64,000 nucleotides of DNA, taken from assembly GCF_001857945.1 (NCBI RefSeq), contig NZ_CP017770.1:4563177-4627176 (forward strand). The letters run 5' to 3'. How positions within the stretch are numbered: the first letter of the stretch is position 1; each line of letters opens with the position of its first letter. A program made the position numbers and the translations under genes. Positions 1 through 9,611 of the stretch are shown piece by piece. Origin of the DNA: Paenibacillus crassostreae. GTDB lineage: Bacteria; Bacillota; Bacilli; Paenibacillales; Paenibacillaceae. The notes beneath the pieces are model-generated. The model had not been told where the DNA came from and did not search any database. It saw only the letters and a list, made by a program, of their open reading frames with translations.

Positions 1-689
1 CTGCATACCATAATGAAGAAGGTGTAGGGCAAGCCGTACGTGAAATTTTGGAACAAACTGAACTAACACGTGGAGATCTATTTATTACTTCCAAAGTGTG
101 GAACTCCGATCAAGGATATGAATCCACTTTAGCTGCCTTTGAGACGACCATGAGTAAACTAGGCTTAGAGCAACTTGATTTATATCTTGTGCATTGGCCA
201 GTGAAAGTGAAATATAAAGATACTTGGAGAGCACTTGAGAAACTATATAAAGATGGGCGAGTACGTGCCATTGGAGTAAGCAACTTCCAAGTACATCATC
301 TGCAGGATTTAATACAAGATGCAGAAATCAAACCAATGGTTAATCAAATCGAATACCATCCTCGTCTTGCTCAACTTGAACTGCGTACATACTGTCAAGA
401 GCAAGGGATACAACTAGAAGCTTGGTCCCCATTAATGCAAGGTCAACTATTGGACAATTCTACTTTACAAGAAATCGGGAATAAGTATGGAAAGTCCGTG
501 GCACAAGTGATTTTACGTTGGGATCTGCAGAATGGTTTTGTTACGATTCCGAAGTCTACGAAAGAACAACGAATTATCGAGAATGCTGACATATTCAACT
601 TTGAACTTACATCAGAGGATATGAAAGCAATTGATAGTCTTAATGAGAATCGTCGTGTAGGTTCTGACCCTGATAATTTTATTTTTTAA
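1..689 (+). CDS. Aldo/keto reductase (5' end outside window)
   Basis: The open frame enters from the left edge (frame of base 3) and ends at a TAA at 689. It encodes the C-terminal ~228 residues of a ~280-residue NADPH-dependent aldo/keto reductase that reduces carbonyls to alcohols in the cytoplasm. Visible family motifs are AYHNEEGVG (end of the catalytic-tyrosine motif), TSKVWN (catalytic Lys), LVHWP (catalytic His), IGVSNF, NQIEYHP and the nucleotide-binding IPKST. The family is certain; the substrate cannot be read. A short inverted repeat (AAAACCG/CGGTTTTT) after the stop near 705-735 may act as a terminator shared with the convergent AraC gene. Confidence 0.93.
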   Translation, partial: AYHNEEGVGQAVREILEQTELTRGDLFITSKVWNSDQGYESTLAAFETTMSKLGLEQLDLYLVHWPVKVKYKDTWRALEKLYKDGRVRAIGVSNFQVHHLQDLIQDAEIKPMVNQIEYHPRLAQLELRTYCQEQGIQLEAWSPLMQGQLLDNSTLQEIGNKYGKSVAQVILRWDLQNGFVTIPKSTKEQRIIENADIFNFELTSEDMKAIDSLNENRRVGSDPDNFIF

Positions 690-739
690 GTATGGTTGCC
701 AAAGAAAACCGATCTCTCCATGGGACGGTTTTTCTTTGA

Positions 740-1570
740 TTACAATCGCAAGTTATTTCGATATACCTTTGGAGATGAGCCTTTTATTTTCTTGAACATT
801 TTAGAGAATAGCAGTGGATCATCATATCCTACAGATCGGGATATATCTCCAATAGATAGCTGTTGATTGCTCATGAGCTCACAGGCTTTATTCATACGAT
901 ATTGAATGAGATACTCCTGAATGCTTGAATGAATATATTCTTTAAAAATAGAACAAAGATAACTACGATCAAGTCCGATAAAATCAGAAATTTGGGTTAT
1001 CGTGAATTTTCTCGAATAATTCATTTCGATGAAGTCTAATACTTTCCTGATATAGGCTTCTTTGCGATTGGCTTTACTTACTAATATTGACTCTTCGGGT
1101 TCACGAGCACATTCGACGATGAGAGAAAGAATGATATAGAGAAACCCCGTTAATCGCATGTCCCTCGCGGTATTCACAGCATTTATAGCTGACATTGACT
1201 CTAGGTATTCCACCAATTGATCGTCTCGATCATAACGAAAGGTTGGGTACGATTCTGACAACCCTGCCTGTGATAAATAGGATTCAGCTTGCAGCCCGTG
1301 AAATCCGACCCAACCATACTTCCATGGATCATCCTTGTCTGCTTCGTAGTAGGTTATGACTCCAGGGCAAATGAGAAAACCTTCCCCTTTATGAAGTGTA
1401 TATGTATGATTGCCAACGACGAAGATTCCAGATCCCTCTAGAATGTAATGAATTAAATAATGATCTCGGACGGCTGGGCCATGATAATGTCCTGTTGAAC
1501 ATTGTTCGATGCCATAATGATTCAAATGCAAATCTGGTTGTTGCAAGTTCCTGAAAAGGTATTCAATCAC
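740..1570 (-). CDS. AraC-family transcriptional regulator
   Basis: 276-residue regulator with an N-terminal cupin-like effector domain (residues ~15-160) and a C-terminal double helix-turn-helix AraC domain (~180-275, with ITQISDFIGLDRSYLCSIFK and ISRSVGYDDPLLFSKMFKK). This arrangement is typical of activators of sugar-utilisation genes. It is divergent from the GH36 alpha-galactosidase at 1750, sharing a 179-bp intergenic region, so it probably controls that gene in response to an alpha-galactoside or galactose. That link is inferred from position only. The start follows a good site on the minus strand (AAAGGAGCGATGATTCGTG), which may also favour a slightly different initiation codon. Confidence 0.92.
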   Translation of the reverse strand: MIEYLFRNLQQPDLHLNHYGIEQCSTGHYHGPAVRDHYLIHYILEGSGIFVVGNHTYTLHKGEGFLICPGVITYYEADKDDPWKYGWVGFHGLQAESYLSQAGLSESYPTFRYDRDDQLVEYLESMSAINAVNTARDMRLTGFLYIILSLIVECAREPEESILVSKANRKEAYIRKVLDFIEMNYSRKFTITQISDFIGLDRSYLCSIFKEYIHSSIQEYLIQYRMNKACELMSNQQLSIGDISRSVGYDDPLLFSKMFKKIKGSSPKVYRNNLRL

Positions 1571-1749
1571 GAATCATCGCTCCTTTTTACCATGTAGATA
1601 GTCAACCTATATATTATCATATAAATCTAGCATTATGACATATTGTTGTAGTGTAATTCCATTTACGTTAATCTCACTTAGGAGTATGATTTAGCCATTG
1701 GTTCAAGCTAGTAGACCATTGAACTATGATGAAGAAAGGGAGAACTTAA

Positions 1750-3900
1750 ATGACTATTACATATCAACAAGAACATCAAATATTCCATCTCCAATCCAAA
1801 GACATGAGTTATATCCTACAATTGAAGGACGGTTATCCACTTCATGTATATTGGGGGAAGAAACTTCGTGATGAAGGGAATTTAGATCGCTTACATCATT
1901 ATCCTGACATTGCTACAATAGATCGTTTTCCTCAAGAATATCCGCAGTATGGAACAGGAGATTTCAGAAATCCAGCCTATCAGGTAAGACTTGAAGATGG
2001 CAGTCGGATTACAGAATTAGTGTATAAATCACACACCATTACAGCGGGTAAACCTGAATTAACTGGACTTCCGGCAGTATATGTTGAGTCAGACAAGGAA
2101 TCTCAAACATTAGAGATCGAGATGATAGATAAATATTCTGGATTAACAGTATTGTTAAGCTACACTATTTTTGAAGAACATAATGCCATAAGCCGCTCTG
2201 TTAAATTTGTGAACGCTAGTACTAAATCAGTTGCGTTAGAGAGAGCTTTAAGTGCTAGTGTTGATTTCACTGATAATGATTATGAAATGATGTATCTATC
2301 TGGTGGCTGGTCGAGAGAAGCACAAGTGAAGAAAAGAGCTCTCGATAGTGGTCTGACAACTATTGAAAGTCGAAGAGGAGCAAGTAGTCATCAATTTAAT
2401 CCATTCATGGCTCTAGCTCGTCCCCATGCAGATGAAGACCAAGGTGAAGTGTTCGGATTTAGCTTAGTCTATAGTGGTAATTTCGTAGCAGAAGCAGAAG
2501 TGGATTTCTTCTTCTCAACTCGGGTATCCATTGGAATTAATCCTTTTGATTTCGAGTGGTTACTTGAACCAGGTCAGTCTTTCCAAACGCCTGAAGCGAT
2601 CTTGGTATATTCATCAGAGGGTTTTGGTGGAATGTCCAGAACTTATCATCGTTTATATCGGACACGTCTATGTCGTGGAATCCATCGTGATCAAGAACGA
2701 CCTATTCTTATCAACAATTGGGAAGCTACTTATTTTAACTTTAATGCTGAGAAGATCGAAGATATCGCGCGCGCGGGTGCAGAACTTGGAATTGAATTGT
2801 TCGTACTAGACGATGGTTGGTTTGGCAAAAGAAATGATGATACCACATCACTTGGTGATTGGGTAGTAGATCAGAATAAGCTGCCTAATGGATTAAACGA
2901 TTTGGCGAAGAGAGTAAATAATCTGGGGCTTCAATTCGGACTTTGGTTCGAACCAGAGATGGTATCCCCAGATAGTGACCTATATCGTAAACATCCAGAT
3001 TGGTGTATTCATGTAGAAGGTAGAAGACGGACAGAAGCTCGTACTCAGTTGATTCTAGACTTATCAAGACAAGAGGTCTGCGATTATTTATACGAATCTC
3101 TAAGTGAAATATTCTCTACCGTTCCAATTTCTTATGTGAAATGGGACATGAATCGCAACATGACGGAGATTGGATCAGCAACGAGTTCGGCGAATAGACA
3201 GAAAGAAACCGCACATCGTTATATGCTCGGTCTATACGGATTGCTAGAGAAAATACATCAACAATTTCCACATATTTTATTTGAGAGTTGTGCGAGTGGT
3301 GGAGGGCGTTTTGATCCTGGAATGCTTCATTATATGCCTCAAACCTGGACGAGTGATAATACCGATGCGATTGAGCGTTTGAAAATACAGTATGGTACTA
3401 GTATGGTGTATCCGATTAGTACGATGGGGGCTCATGTATCGGATGTACCTAACCATAACATGCATCGGATCGTGTCACTCGTTACTCGTGGGGATGTAGC
3501 GATGTCTGGTAACTTCGGATATGAAATGGATCTTACCAAATTCACTGATGATGAGAAGGTAATCGCCAAAGGGCAAGTTGCTCGATACAAGGAAATTCGT
3601 TCCTTAGTGCAACAAGGAGATATGTACCGTTTGAAGAGTCCTTTTGAAGGTAATGAGACATCCTGGATGTTCGTATCTGAGAATAAGCGTGAAGCTTTAG
3701 TGTTCTATTTCCAAGTACTTGCTGAAGCACATGGTCCATTGAAAAAACTTAGATTGAAGGGACTTCATCCTGACTTAGACTACGGTATTGGAGAAGAAAA
3801 ACTAGTCTATGGCGGGGATCGATTGATGCAAAGTGGTTTGCCGATACCTCCGTTACAAGGTGATTTCGCCAGCGTATGTTTTCATTTGAAAGCAAAATAA
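1750..3900 (+). CDS. Alpha-galactosidase, GH36
   Basis: 716-residue glycoside hydrolase family 36 enzyme, expected to release terminal alpha-1,6-galactose from melibiose or raffinose-type sugars by a retaining mechanism. The (beta/alpha)8 core shows LDDGWFG, the nucleophile motif YVKWDMNR (Asp ~466), ESCASGGGRFD and the acid/base motif TSDNTDAIER (Asp ~536), which agrees with the spacing in characterised Geobacillus enzymes. There is no signal peptide, so it is cytoplasmic. It starts at ATG 1750 after AAGAAAGGGAG. It is monocistronic, with a strong terminator at 3914-3958, and divergent from the AraC regulator. Confidence 0.97.
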   Translation: MTITYQQEHQIFHLQSKDMSYILQLKDGYPLHVYWGKKLRDEGNLDRLHHYPDIATIDRFPQEYPQYGTGDFRNPAYQVRLEDGSRITELVYKSHTITAGKPELTGLPAVYVESDKESQTLEIEMIDKYSGLTVLLSYTIFEEHNAISRSVKFVNASTKSVALERALSASVDFTDNDYEMMYLSGGWSREAQVKKRALDSGLTTIESRRGASSHQFNPFMALARPHADEDQGEVFGFSLVYSGNFVAEAEVDFFFSTRVSIGINPFDFEWLLEPGQSFQTPEAILVYSSEGFGGMSRTYHRLYRTRLCRGIHRDQERPILINNWEATYFNFNAEKIEDIARAGAELGIELFVLDDGWFGKRNDDTTSLGDWVVDQNKLPNGLNDLAKRVNNLGLQFGLWFEPEMVSPDSDLYRKHPDWCIHVEGRRRTEARTQLILDLSRQEVCDYLYESLSEIFSTVPISYVKWDMNRNMTEIGSATSSANRQKETAHRYMLGLYGLLEKIHQQFPHILFESCASGGGRFDPGMLHYMPQTWTSDNTDAIERLKIQYGTSMVYPISTMGAHVSDVPNHNMHRIVSLVTRGDVAMSGNFGYEMDLTKFTDDEKVIAKGQVARYKEIRSLVQQGDMYRLKSPFEGNETSWMFVSENKREALVFYFQVLAEAHGPLKKLRLKGLHPDLDYGIGEEKLVYGGDRLMQSGLPIPPLQGDFASVCFHLKAK

Positions 3901-3913
3901 TATAACATAACAT

Positions 3914-3958
3914 CAAACAACCCACCCTTGGAAATTCATCCATGTGGTGGGTTGTTTG
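3914..3958 (+). terminator. Intrinsic terminator after the alpha-galactosidase
   Basis: Perfect 13-bp inverted repeat CAAACAACCCACC / GGTGGGTTGTTTG. The right arm ends T-rich. It separates the GH36 gene from the downstream iron-transport gene. Confidence 0.8.
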
Positions 3959-4018
3959 AGCTCCTTATATTCCCCAATTTAATATTGATATTATTGGGAT
4001 AAAATAGTACATTCTATT

Positions 4019-4037
4019 GAGAATGAATATCATTATT
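4019..4037 (+). promoter_or_regulatory. Fur box upstream of the FecCD-type permease
   Basis: GAGAATGAATATCATTATT matches the 19-bp Fur consensus GATAATGATAATCATTATC at most positions and lies 13-32 bp before the permease start. This implies iron-dependent repression of the gene. The match is by eye. Confidence 0.75.
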
Positions 4038-4050
4038 AGAGGATGTAGGG

Positions 4051-4968
4051 GTGAAAATGTTGTCTGTACAAGCCCAATGGGTTGAGCAACAAACTGAGTC
4101 AACGTCATTTAAGCTGAAGACTCGGCCATGGATGGCGACTTTGATTTTAGTTGGCGGTCTAATGTTACTAGTGTTCGGAATGGCCGTATCGGGCGCGATG
4201 ATGCAGGGGATGACTCGTAATCCACTAGCGGATTCGGGATTGTTAGGATTAAATGCAGGTGCAGGATTAATGGTTATTCTATTTATCTCTTTTTATTCCT
4301 CAACATCTGCCGTTCCGGTATTGTTACTTCCTCTCCTTGCATTAATTGGGGCTAGTCTAACAGCCATCATTATATTCTCATTATCTTACAAAAAAAATGA
4401 TGGTCTTCATCCAAACCGGTTACTACTTACTGGAATTGGGGTGGCTGCTGCTATCAGTGCTGCAACAATCGTCCTAACGCTAAGTTTGAGTCCAGAGAAT
4501 TATAAATTTGTGGCTAATTGGATGGCAGGTAGTATATGGGGAGCGAATTGGGAATTTGTACTGGCGTTGCTTCCCTGGATGCTCACTTTACTACCTTACG
4601 CATTCTTCAAAGCACCAGTATTAAATATATTAAATCTGGGAGATCAGACAGCAACAGGCTTAGGCGCTTCTGTTGAGAAAGAGCGAGTAAAGCTACTCGC
4701 GGTGGCGATTGGACTTGCAGGTTCTTGTGTGTCTGTAAGTGGTGGGATAGGATTTGTTGGTCTTATTGGTCCTCATATGGCAAGACGATTAGTTGGTCCG
4801 AAGCATCAAATGCTGATTCCAATATCTGCTATGCTTGGTTCGTTACTTGTTATTGTGGGGGACATCATTGGAAGATGGCTCTTGCAACCATCTGAAATCC
4901 CCACGGGAATCGTGGTTGCTGTGATTGGGGCTCCTTACTTTCTATATTTACTAGGCCGTACGAAATAA
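4051..4968 (+). CDS. FecCD-family iron-siderophore ABC permease, internally shortened
   Basis: 305-residue membrane permease of the FecCD family (usually ~335 residues), which passes ferric siderophores through the membrane. VSGAMMQGMTRNPLADSGLLG, the GGIGFVGLIGPHMARRLVG coupling region and the IPTGIVVAVIGAPYFLYLL end are canonical. The first membrane segment (LILVGGLMLLVFG) runs directly into the VSGAMMQG helix, so the external loop and the helix normally between them (~35-40 residues) appear to be missing. No partner permease, binding protein or ATPase is adjacent. The Fur box just upstream suggests the promoter is intact. It may be a recently damaged gene. The start is GTG 4051 or ATG 4057. 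Confidence 0.85.
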   Translation: MKMLSVQAQWVEQQTESTSFKLKTRPWMATLILVGGLMLLVFGMAVSGAMMQGMTRNPLADSGLLGLNAGAGLMVILFISFYSSTSAVPVLLLPLLALIGASLTAIIIFSLSYKKNDGLHPNRLLLTGIGVAAAISAATIVLTLSLSPENYKFVANWMAGSIWGANWEFVLALLPWMLTLLPYAFFKAPVLNILNLGDQTATGLGASVEKERVKLLAVAIGLAGSCVSVSGGIGFVGLIGPHMARRLVGPKHQMLIPISAMLGSLLVIVGDIIGRWLLQPSEIPTGIVVAVIGAPYFLYLLGRTK

Positions 4969-5105
4969 GAAGTTATTGTTAATTCAAATTTAAATTAGAT
5001 TTTATTTGACGGTGTAACATAATATATGGTTTTATTGTGTAGATCAATTTTTTTCAAAAAATTGATACATACAGATAGAGAAAGATAACAAGGAGGATGG
5101 GAAGT

Positions 5106-6554
5106 TTGGAAGCAACTATGCAAGGAGCACCACAGATTGATCAGAAGAATATTAGGGCTTTACCCATATTGGTAGCTTTATTGCTAAGTGGATTTATAGG
5201 AATGTTCAGTGAGACAGCTTTAAATGTTGCATTAAGTGACCTGATGCAACAACTTAGCATTTCACCTGCTACTGCACAATGGTTAACGACAGGTTATCTA
5301 TTAACTCTAGGGATACTCGTACCCGTCTCAGGCCTTTTGCTTCAGTGGTTTACAACAAGACAATTGTTCATAACATCTCTTTGTTTCTCCATTATTGGGA
5401 CAATTTTGGCAGCCATTGCGCCATCTTTTGAGATCTTGCTTACGGCAAGAGTTGTTCAAGCGATTGGGACTGGATTATTACTACCACTGATGTTCAATAC
5501 GATACTGATCATATTCCCTGCTGAGAAGCGTGGTGCGGCAATGGGGATGATTGGACTAGTGATCATGGTGGCACCAGCTATTGGGCCAACGATCGCAGGA
5601 CTATTGATTGAAAATTTAAGCTGGCATTGGATCTTTTGGTTGGCATTGCCTGTTCTTATTATTGCACTTGCGTGCGGAATTTTATTTATGCAGAATGTTT
5701 CGAAGATCACCAAACCAAGAATTGATGCAATATCCATCGTCTTATCATCTATTGGTTTCGGGGGTATTGTGTTTGGTTTCAGTAGTGCTGGTGAAAGTGA
5801 AGGATGGGGGACTCCAAAGGTAATTATTGCAATTATCGTAGGGGTAGTCGCTCTTGTATTATTTGGTATTCGCCAAATGGGTATGAAACAACCGATGATT
5901 AACCTACGTGCTTTTAAATTTCCAATGTTCTCACTTGGGGTATTAATGGTATTTCTTTGTATGATGGTTATTTTATCTAGTATGTTAGTTCTTCCAATGT
6001 TTTTAATTAGAGGGCAAGGGTATTCTGCATTCAAAGCAGGGTTACTACTTCTCCCAGGTGGAATTATTAACGGTATCATGTCACCAATTATGGGACGGTT
6101 GTTCGACAAGTATGGACCTAAGTGGCTTGTTATTCCAGGTCTTGCTATTGTTAGTGCTTCACTGTGGTTCTTCTCAAGTATCTCAGCAACTTCAACCGTT
6201 GTATTTGTAATTGTACTTCATAGTGCGTTAATGATTGGGATTTCCATGATTATGATGCCATCTCAGACGAATGGTATTAATCAGTTACCTCGAGACCTTT
6301 ACCCTGATGGGACAGCGATTATGAATACATTACAACAGGTAGCTGGTGCGATTGGTACTGCCCTTGCTGTTAGCATTATGGCAGCAGGTCAGAAGAGTTA
6401 TATGAATAGCGTAAGTAATCCTGAAGATCCAGCTCATCTCATCCCGGCATTTACCGAAGGGGTACAAGGTGCTTTCATATTCGCTATGATTATCGCTGTG
6501 ATTGGGTTAATCATTTCCTTTACTATCAAACGTGTGGTCGTATCTAAGATCTAA
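5106..6554 (+). CDS. DHA2-family MFS drug exporter (14 TMS)
   Basis: ~482-residue multidrug efflux transporter of the EmrB/QacA type, a proton antiporter in the membrane. It shows the motif-C-like stretch GLVIMVAPAIGPTIAGLL, LPLMFNTILIIFP and about 14 hydrophobic segments. An AGGAGG at 5091-5096 is only one base from the ATG at 5097, but 9 bases from an in-frame TTG at 5106, so TTG 5106 is preferred (ATG 5118 is also possible). It is monocistronic with a strong terminator downstream. The substrate is unknown. Confidence 0.93.
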   Translation: MEATMQGAPQIDQKNIRALPILVALLLSGFIGMFSETALNVALSDLMQQLSISPATAQWLTTGYLLTLGILVPVSGLLLQWFTTRQLFITSLCFSIIGTILAAIAPSFEILLTARVVQAIGTGLLLPLMFNTILIIFPAEKRGAAMGMIGLVIMVAPAIGPTIAGLLIENLSWHWIFWLALPVLIIALACGILFMQNVSKITKPRIDAISIVLSSIGFGGIVFGFSSAGESEGWGTPKVIIAIIVGVVALVLFGIRQMGMKQPMINLRAFKFPMFSLGVLMVFLCMMVILSSMLVLPMFLIRGQGYSAFKAGLLLLPGGIINGIMSPIMGRLFDKYGPKWLVIPGLAIVSASLWFFSSISATSTVVFVIVLHSALMIGISMIMMPSQTNGINQLPRDLYPDGTAIMNTLQQVAGAIGTALAVSIMAAGQKSYMNSVSNPEDPAHLIPAFTEGVQGAFIFAMIIAVIGLIISFTIKRVVVSKI

Positions 6555-6569
6555 TTACATTCGATAAAG

Positions 6570-6631
6570 AAAACCCCTCAGATTCGCTGGAGTAGCATTA
6601 CTTCTCCATTGCGATTGTCTGAGGTTTTTTT
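6570..6631 (+). terminator. Intrinsic terminator after the MFS gene
   Basis: AAACCCCTCAGA pairs with TCTGAGGTTTTTTT across a ~35-base loop that itself contains an inverted repeat (GGAGTAG/CTTCTCC). The T-run is on the plus strand. Confidence 0.75.
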
Positions 6632-6798
6632 GTACAAAAAATGATATTTTGTATGAGTAAACGGTCATGATATAAACAGTGTTCATTGTTGGAAATTGTA
6701 TTTGTAGATTCGAATAATTCATTGTGAGAAATTCGTGGTAAAATTCTAGAATTAAGATTATAATAAAATGGTTATTAAAAACTAGGAGGTCATTGCTC

Positions 6799-7464
6799 AT
6801 GAAATTCTTTATCGACACTGCAAATGTAGAGGATATTAAGAAGGCATACAAAATCGGGGTATTATCTGGTGTGACAACTAACCCGTCTTTAGTAGCTAAA
6901 GAAGGCGTTAAATTTGAAGATCGTATTGAAGAAATCTTGAAATTGGTGCCCGAAGTTGAATCCGTATCAGCGGAAGTTACACCTAACGCAATAACTGCCG
7001 AAGAAATGATTGCTGAAGCAAATGAATTGATTAAGATTAATGGTGGAGACAAGAATATCACTATTAAAGTTCCTATGAATATTGCAGGACTTGAAACTTG
7101 CCGTTATTTAACTAAAAAAGGTGTTAAAACTAACGTGACATTGGTGTTTACGGTTAACCAAGCACTTCTAGCCGCTCGTGCTGGCGCTACTTATGTTTCA
7201 CCTTTCTTAGGTCGCTTAGATGATATCTCAGAAGATGGCGTATTATTGGTAGCTAAAATTGCAGAATTGTTCCGTATCCATAACTTGGATGCACAAATCA
7301 TTGCTGCATCTGTTCGTCACCCAGATCACGTTACTCGTGTGGCTATGGCAGGAGCGCATATTGCCACTGTTCCATATAGTGTTATTGAGCAACTTACGAA
7401 ACATCCACTAACTGATCAAGGGTTAGAAAAATTCGCAGCTGACTGGGTAAAAGCACCACAATAA
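6799..7464 (+). CDS. fsa: Transaldolase / fructose-6-phosphate aldolase family (TalC type)
   Basis: 221-residue small class I aldolase that transfers or cleaves dihydroxyacetone units of fructose-6-phosphate through a Lys Schiff base, a cytoplasmic step of the pentose-phosphate route. It begins [13 protein letters not shown], then [14 protein letters not shown]. The Schiff-base lysine lies in ITIKVP, followed by [20 protein letters not shown] and [11 protein letters not shown]. Its length matches the short TalC/FSA subfamily. ATG 6799 is chosen because AGGAGG sits at 6784-6789. Transaldolase and F6P aldolase activity cannot be separated from sequence alone. Confidence 0.94.
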   Translation: MKFFIDTANVEDIKKAYKIGVLSGVTTNPSLVAKEGVKFEDRIEEILKLVPEVESVSAEVTPNAITAEEMIAEANELIKINGGDKNITIKVPMNIAGLETCRYLTKKGVKTNVTLVFTVNQALLAARAGATYVSPFLGRLDDISEDGVLLVAKIAELFRIHNLDAQIIAASVRHPDHVTRVAMAGAHIATVPYSVIEQLTKHPLTDQGLEKFAADWVKAPQ

Positions 7465-7524
7465 TAAATTTTGTTAATCATTTAAATTAAACAAAAGATC
7501 TCTATTATATAGTCTTGCAGGATC

Positions 7525-7557
7525 AACCTGACAATGAATTTATTGTCAGGTTGTTTT
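7525..7557 (+). terminator. Intrinsic terminator after the transaldolase gene
   Basis: AACCTGACAAT / ATTGTCAGGTT, an 11-bp perfect stem with a 6-base loop, followed by GTTTT. Confidence 0.85.
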
Positions 7558-7688
7558 CTATTTCTATATTTTAAGTGGCCGTATGAAGTCTACGTGACAA
7601 GTACATATTATTTAAGTTCCGCGTATTGTATGGTATCCTTAAAATATAATACGAACTTATTTTTCAACGTTCAAGAGGAGGACTTCAT

Positions 7689-8846
7689 GTGAATCAAGGC
7701 AGATTAATGAAGGTTGTAGGCACTATAGTAATGGTCACTATTTTGCTTGGATCCATTACAACTGGTCAGGTTAAAGCAGAAGCTAGTGTGTATAGGTTTG
7801 ATTTTGGAGAAGGAAATGTAGCGCCTGGTTATATAGGGGTTAGTTCCACTGAGAGGTACTCATTAACGAAAGGATATGGATTTAATATACCAGAGCATAT
7901 GAAGAATATAGTGTCTTCTGGTAAAGGCCTACATAGTGATGCAGTGCAATTTCTATCAACGGGTGTCAAAAGTAAAAATACATTCAATCTAGATCTCCCT
8001 AATGGGCTCTATGAGATTAAGGTGACATTGGGCGATACGGCTAGATCAAGCGTCGCTGCAGAAGATGTCTATCAAATTATGAATATGACGGGTATTAATC
8101 CGACAGATAAATTTCAATTGCCCATTACTGATGGACAATTAAATATCATTGTAACACCAGGTGAAGAAGGTAAAACTTATACGTTAAGCTCCCTTGAAAT
8201 CATCCAAATATCAGAAGATCCGATCACGAATCGTACGATTTATGTTGGCGGTGATTCAACGGTTAGCAATTATTATCCTTTAATGACAAGTGAACGTGGT
8301 GGATGGGGGCAGATGCTCTTCAGATATCTTAAAAAAGATACTTTCCAGATTCGAAATATGGCCACTGCAGGACAAGCATCTAGAGGATTCCTTAATGATG
8401 GTCAAACTGAAGCCATTGTGAAATATATAAAACCAGGGGATTATTTCTTATTGCAGTTAGGTATTAATGATACTCATCGCAATAGTACGATTACGAGAGA
8501 TGAATTTAAGAGTAATATGCGCGATATCATTCAACAAGTACAGGCAAAAGGTGCAACGGTCATACTAATAACACCACAAGGTCTTGCTTCTGACTTTAAT
8601 GAAGATAGCATTCACTACGATGAGAGTAAATATTATAGAACAACAACCTTAGATTTAGCCTTTGAAGAGAATACTGTATTAGTTGATTTGAATTGGCAAA
8701 GTTCAGCATACTTTACATCCATTGGGCCAAATGCAACAAGTTCATTATTTCTAGCTGATGGCCTACATCCTATACGTGAAGGAGCCAAACAGCTTGCAAG
8801 GATTGTAGTCGAAGACCTTAGAAATCAAGGAATAGACGGATTCTAA
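7689..8846 (+). CDS. Secreted rhamnogalacturonan-acetylesterase-like SGNH hydrolase
   Basis: 385-residue extracellular esterase. An N-terminal signal peptide (to about VKAEA) is followed by a beta-rich carbohydrate-binding-like domain beginning YRFDFGEGNVAPGY (residues ~35-175). A C-terminal SGNH/GDSL domain then shows block I VGGDSTVSN (nucleophile Ser), block III LQLGINDTHRN and block V LADGLHPIREGA (catalytic Asp/His). This architecture is known from enzymes that deacetylate pectin rhamnogalacturonan. The start is GTG 7689, 7 bases after AGAGGAGG. It is monocistronic, with a terminator at 8871-8901. Confidence 0.92.
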   Translation: MNQGRLMKVVGTIVMVTILLGSITTGQVKAEASVYRFDFGEGNVAPGYIGVSSTERYSLTKGYGFNIPEHMKNIVSSGKGLHSDAVQFLSTGVKSKNTFNLDLPNGLYEIKVTLGDTARSSVAAEDVYQIMNMTGINPTDKFQLPITDGQLNIIVTPGEEGKTYTLSSLEIIQISEDPITNRTIYVGGDSTVSNYYPLMTSERGGWGQMLFRYLKKDTFQIRNMATAGQASRGFLNDGQTEAIVKYIKPGDYFLLQLGINDTHRNSTITRDEFKSNMRDIIQQVQAKGATVILITPQGLASDFNEDSIHYDESKYYRTTTLDLAFEENTVLVDLNWQSSAYFTSIGPNATSSLFLADGLHPIREGAKQLARIVVEDLRNQGIDGF

Positions 8847-8870
8847 AAATATATTCTTCGTGTATAACAT

Positions 8871-8901
8871 AAAGAGCTCCGCTACTGAAGCGGGGCTCTT
8901 T
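8871..8901 (+). terminator. Bidirectional-looking terminator
   Basis: AAAGAGCTCCGC / GCGGGGCTCTTT hairpin between the convergent esterase and the small membrane-protein gene. Confidence 0.8.
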
Positions 8902-8931
8902 ATATATCCTACATCATAATATTCATGTTGA

Positions 8932-9141
8932 TTATAAATTGAGATACCAGATAAAAGCTGCGATCGCTAATACAATAACAATGCCATAGAAATAAGTTAA
9001 TTTTTTCAAGTTTACATTTGTCTTCCGAGAATATTCAGAGCTTGCAACTTTGTTGGCCTTGGAATAACCGATGATAAATGTGGCTACACCACCGATTAAT
9101 GCGACAGCAATAATGATTATGTAAAGAATAGAATACGACAT
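8932..9141 (-). CDS. Small membrane protein, unknown function
   Basis: 69 residues with two hydrophobic segments (IIIIAVALIGGVATFIIGYS near the N-terminus and LTYFYGIVIVLAIAAFIWYL at the C-terminus) joined by a Lys/Arg-rich loop. A good ribosome binding site (GGGTGGTG on the minus strand) precedes the ATG. No family is recognised; a two-helix inner-membrane protein is likely. Confidence 0.7.
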   Translation of the reverse strand: MSYSILYIIIIAVALIGGVATFIIGYSKANKVASSEYSRKTNVNLKKLTYFYGIVIVLAIAAFIWYLNL

Positions 9142-9611
9142 AAATACACCACCCTGAGTTATTCTAGCTTATTTATTATAGTCATATCCTATAGATCCTG
9201 ACAATATCTATTTGTGTTTATACTTAACGGCCATGTTAAAGCAGATATAATTCATTTCTTAAACTGAGGTGAAAAGAAATACTATTCATGATTCTTGTAT
9301 CATTTTGATTTCTTATATTATCAATTTGACGCTTCTTCTCCTGATCAGGGCTTCGTAAGAAAAGAGTCATCCACATACAGGCATTAGCATCTGATATCAC
9401 ACTAATCACTCCCCCTAACAATTCTTATATTAAGAATATAGTAATAACATTAATAGAATATGATTGTTTCCTTAAATAAATGTAAAAATAGTGGTCATTT
9501 TTGAGTTTTTAGTGTATATATTTTATATAAAATTTACATAAATCAACACTTTTTGTTATTTATTAATGATAGACTTGTTTTGTTATACAAGTCTTTTATA
9601 ACTGGAGGGAA
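9142..9611. other. AT-rich intergenic region
   Basis: 470 bases of very AT-rich DNA. It contains a weak 61-codon minus-strand open frame (9421-9236) with a GGGGGAGTG-like ribosome site but no recognisable family, which I do not call as a gene. The promoter of the large secreted-protein gene is probably in the last ~100 bases; an imperfect GACTTGT/ACAAGTC inverted repeat lies at about 9572-9593. Confidence 0.4.

Noticed and set aside
5456..6109. A 217-codon minus-strand open frame.
   Set aside because: It lies wholly opposite the MFS exporter gene, is rich in Ile/Pro/Asn as expected for an antisense reading, and has no family resemblance.
9236..9421. A 61-codon minus-strand open frame with a purine-rich upstream stretch.
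   Set aside because: No family, unusual composition, and located in very AT-rich DNA; not enough support for a gene.
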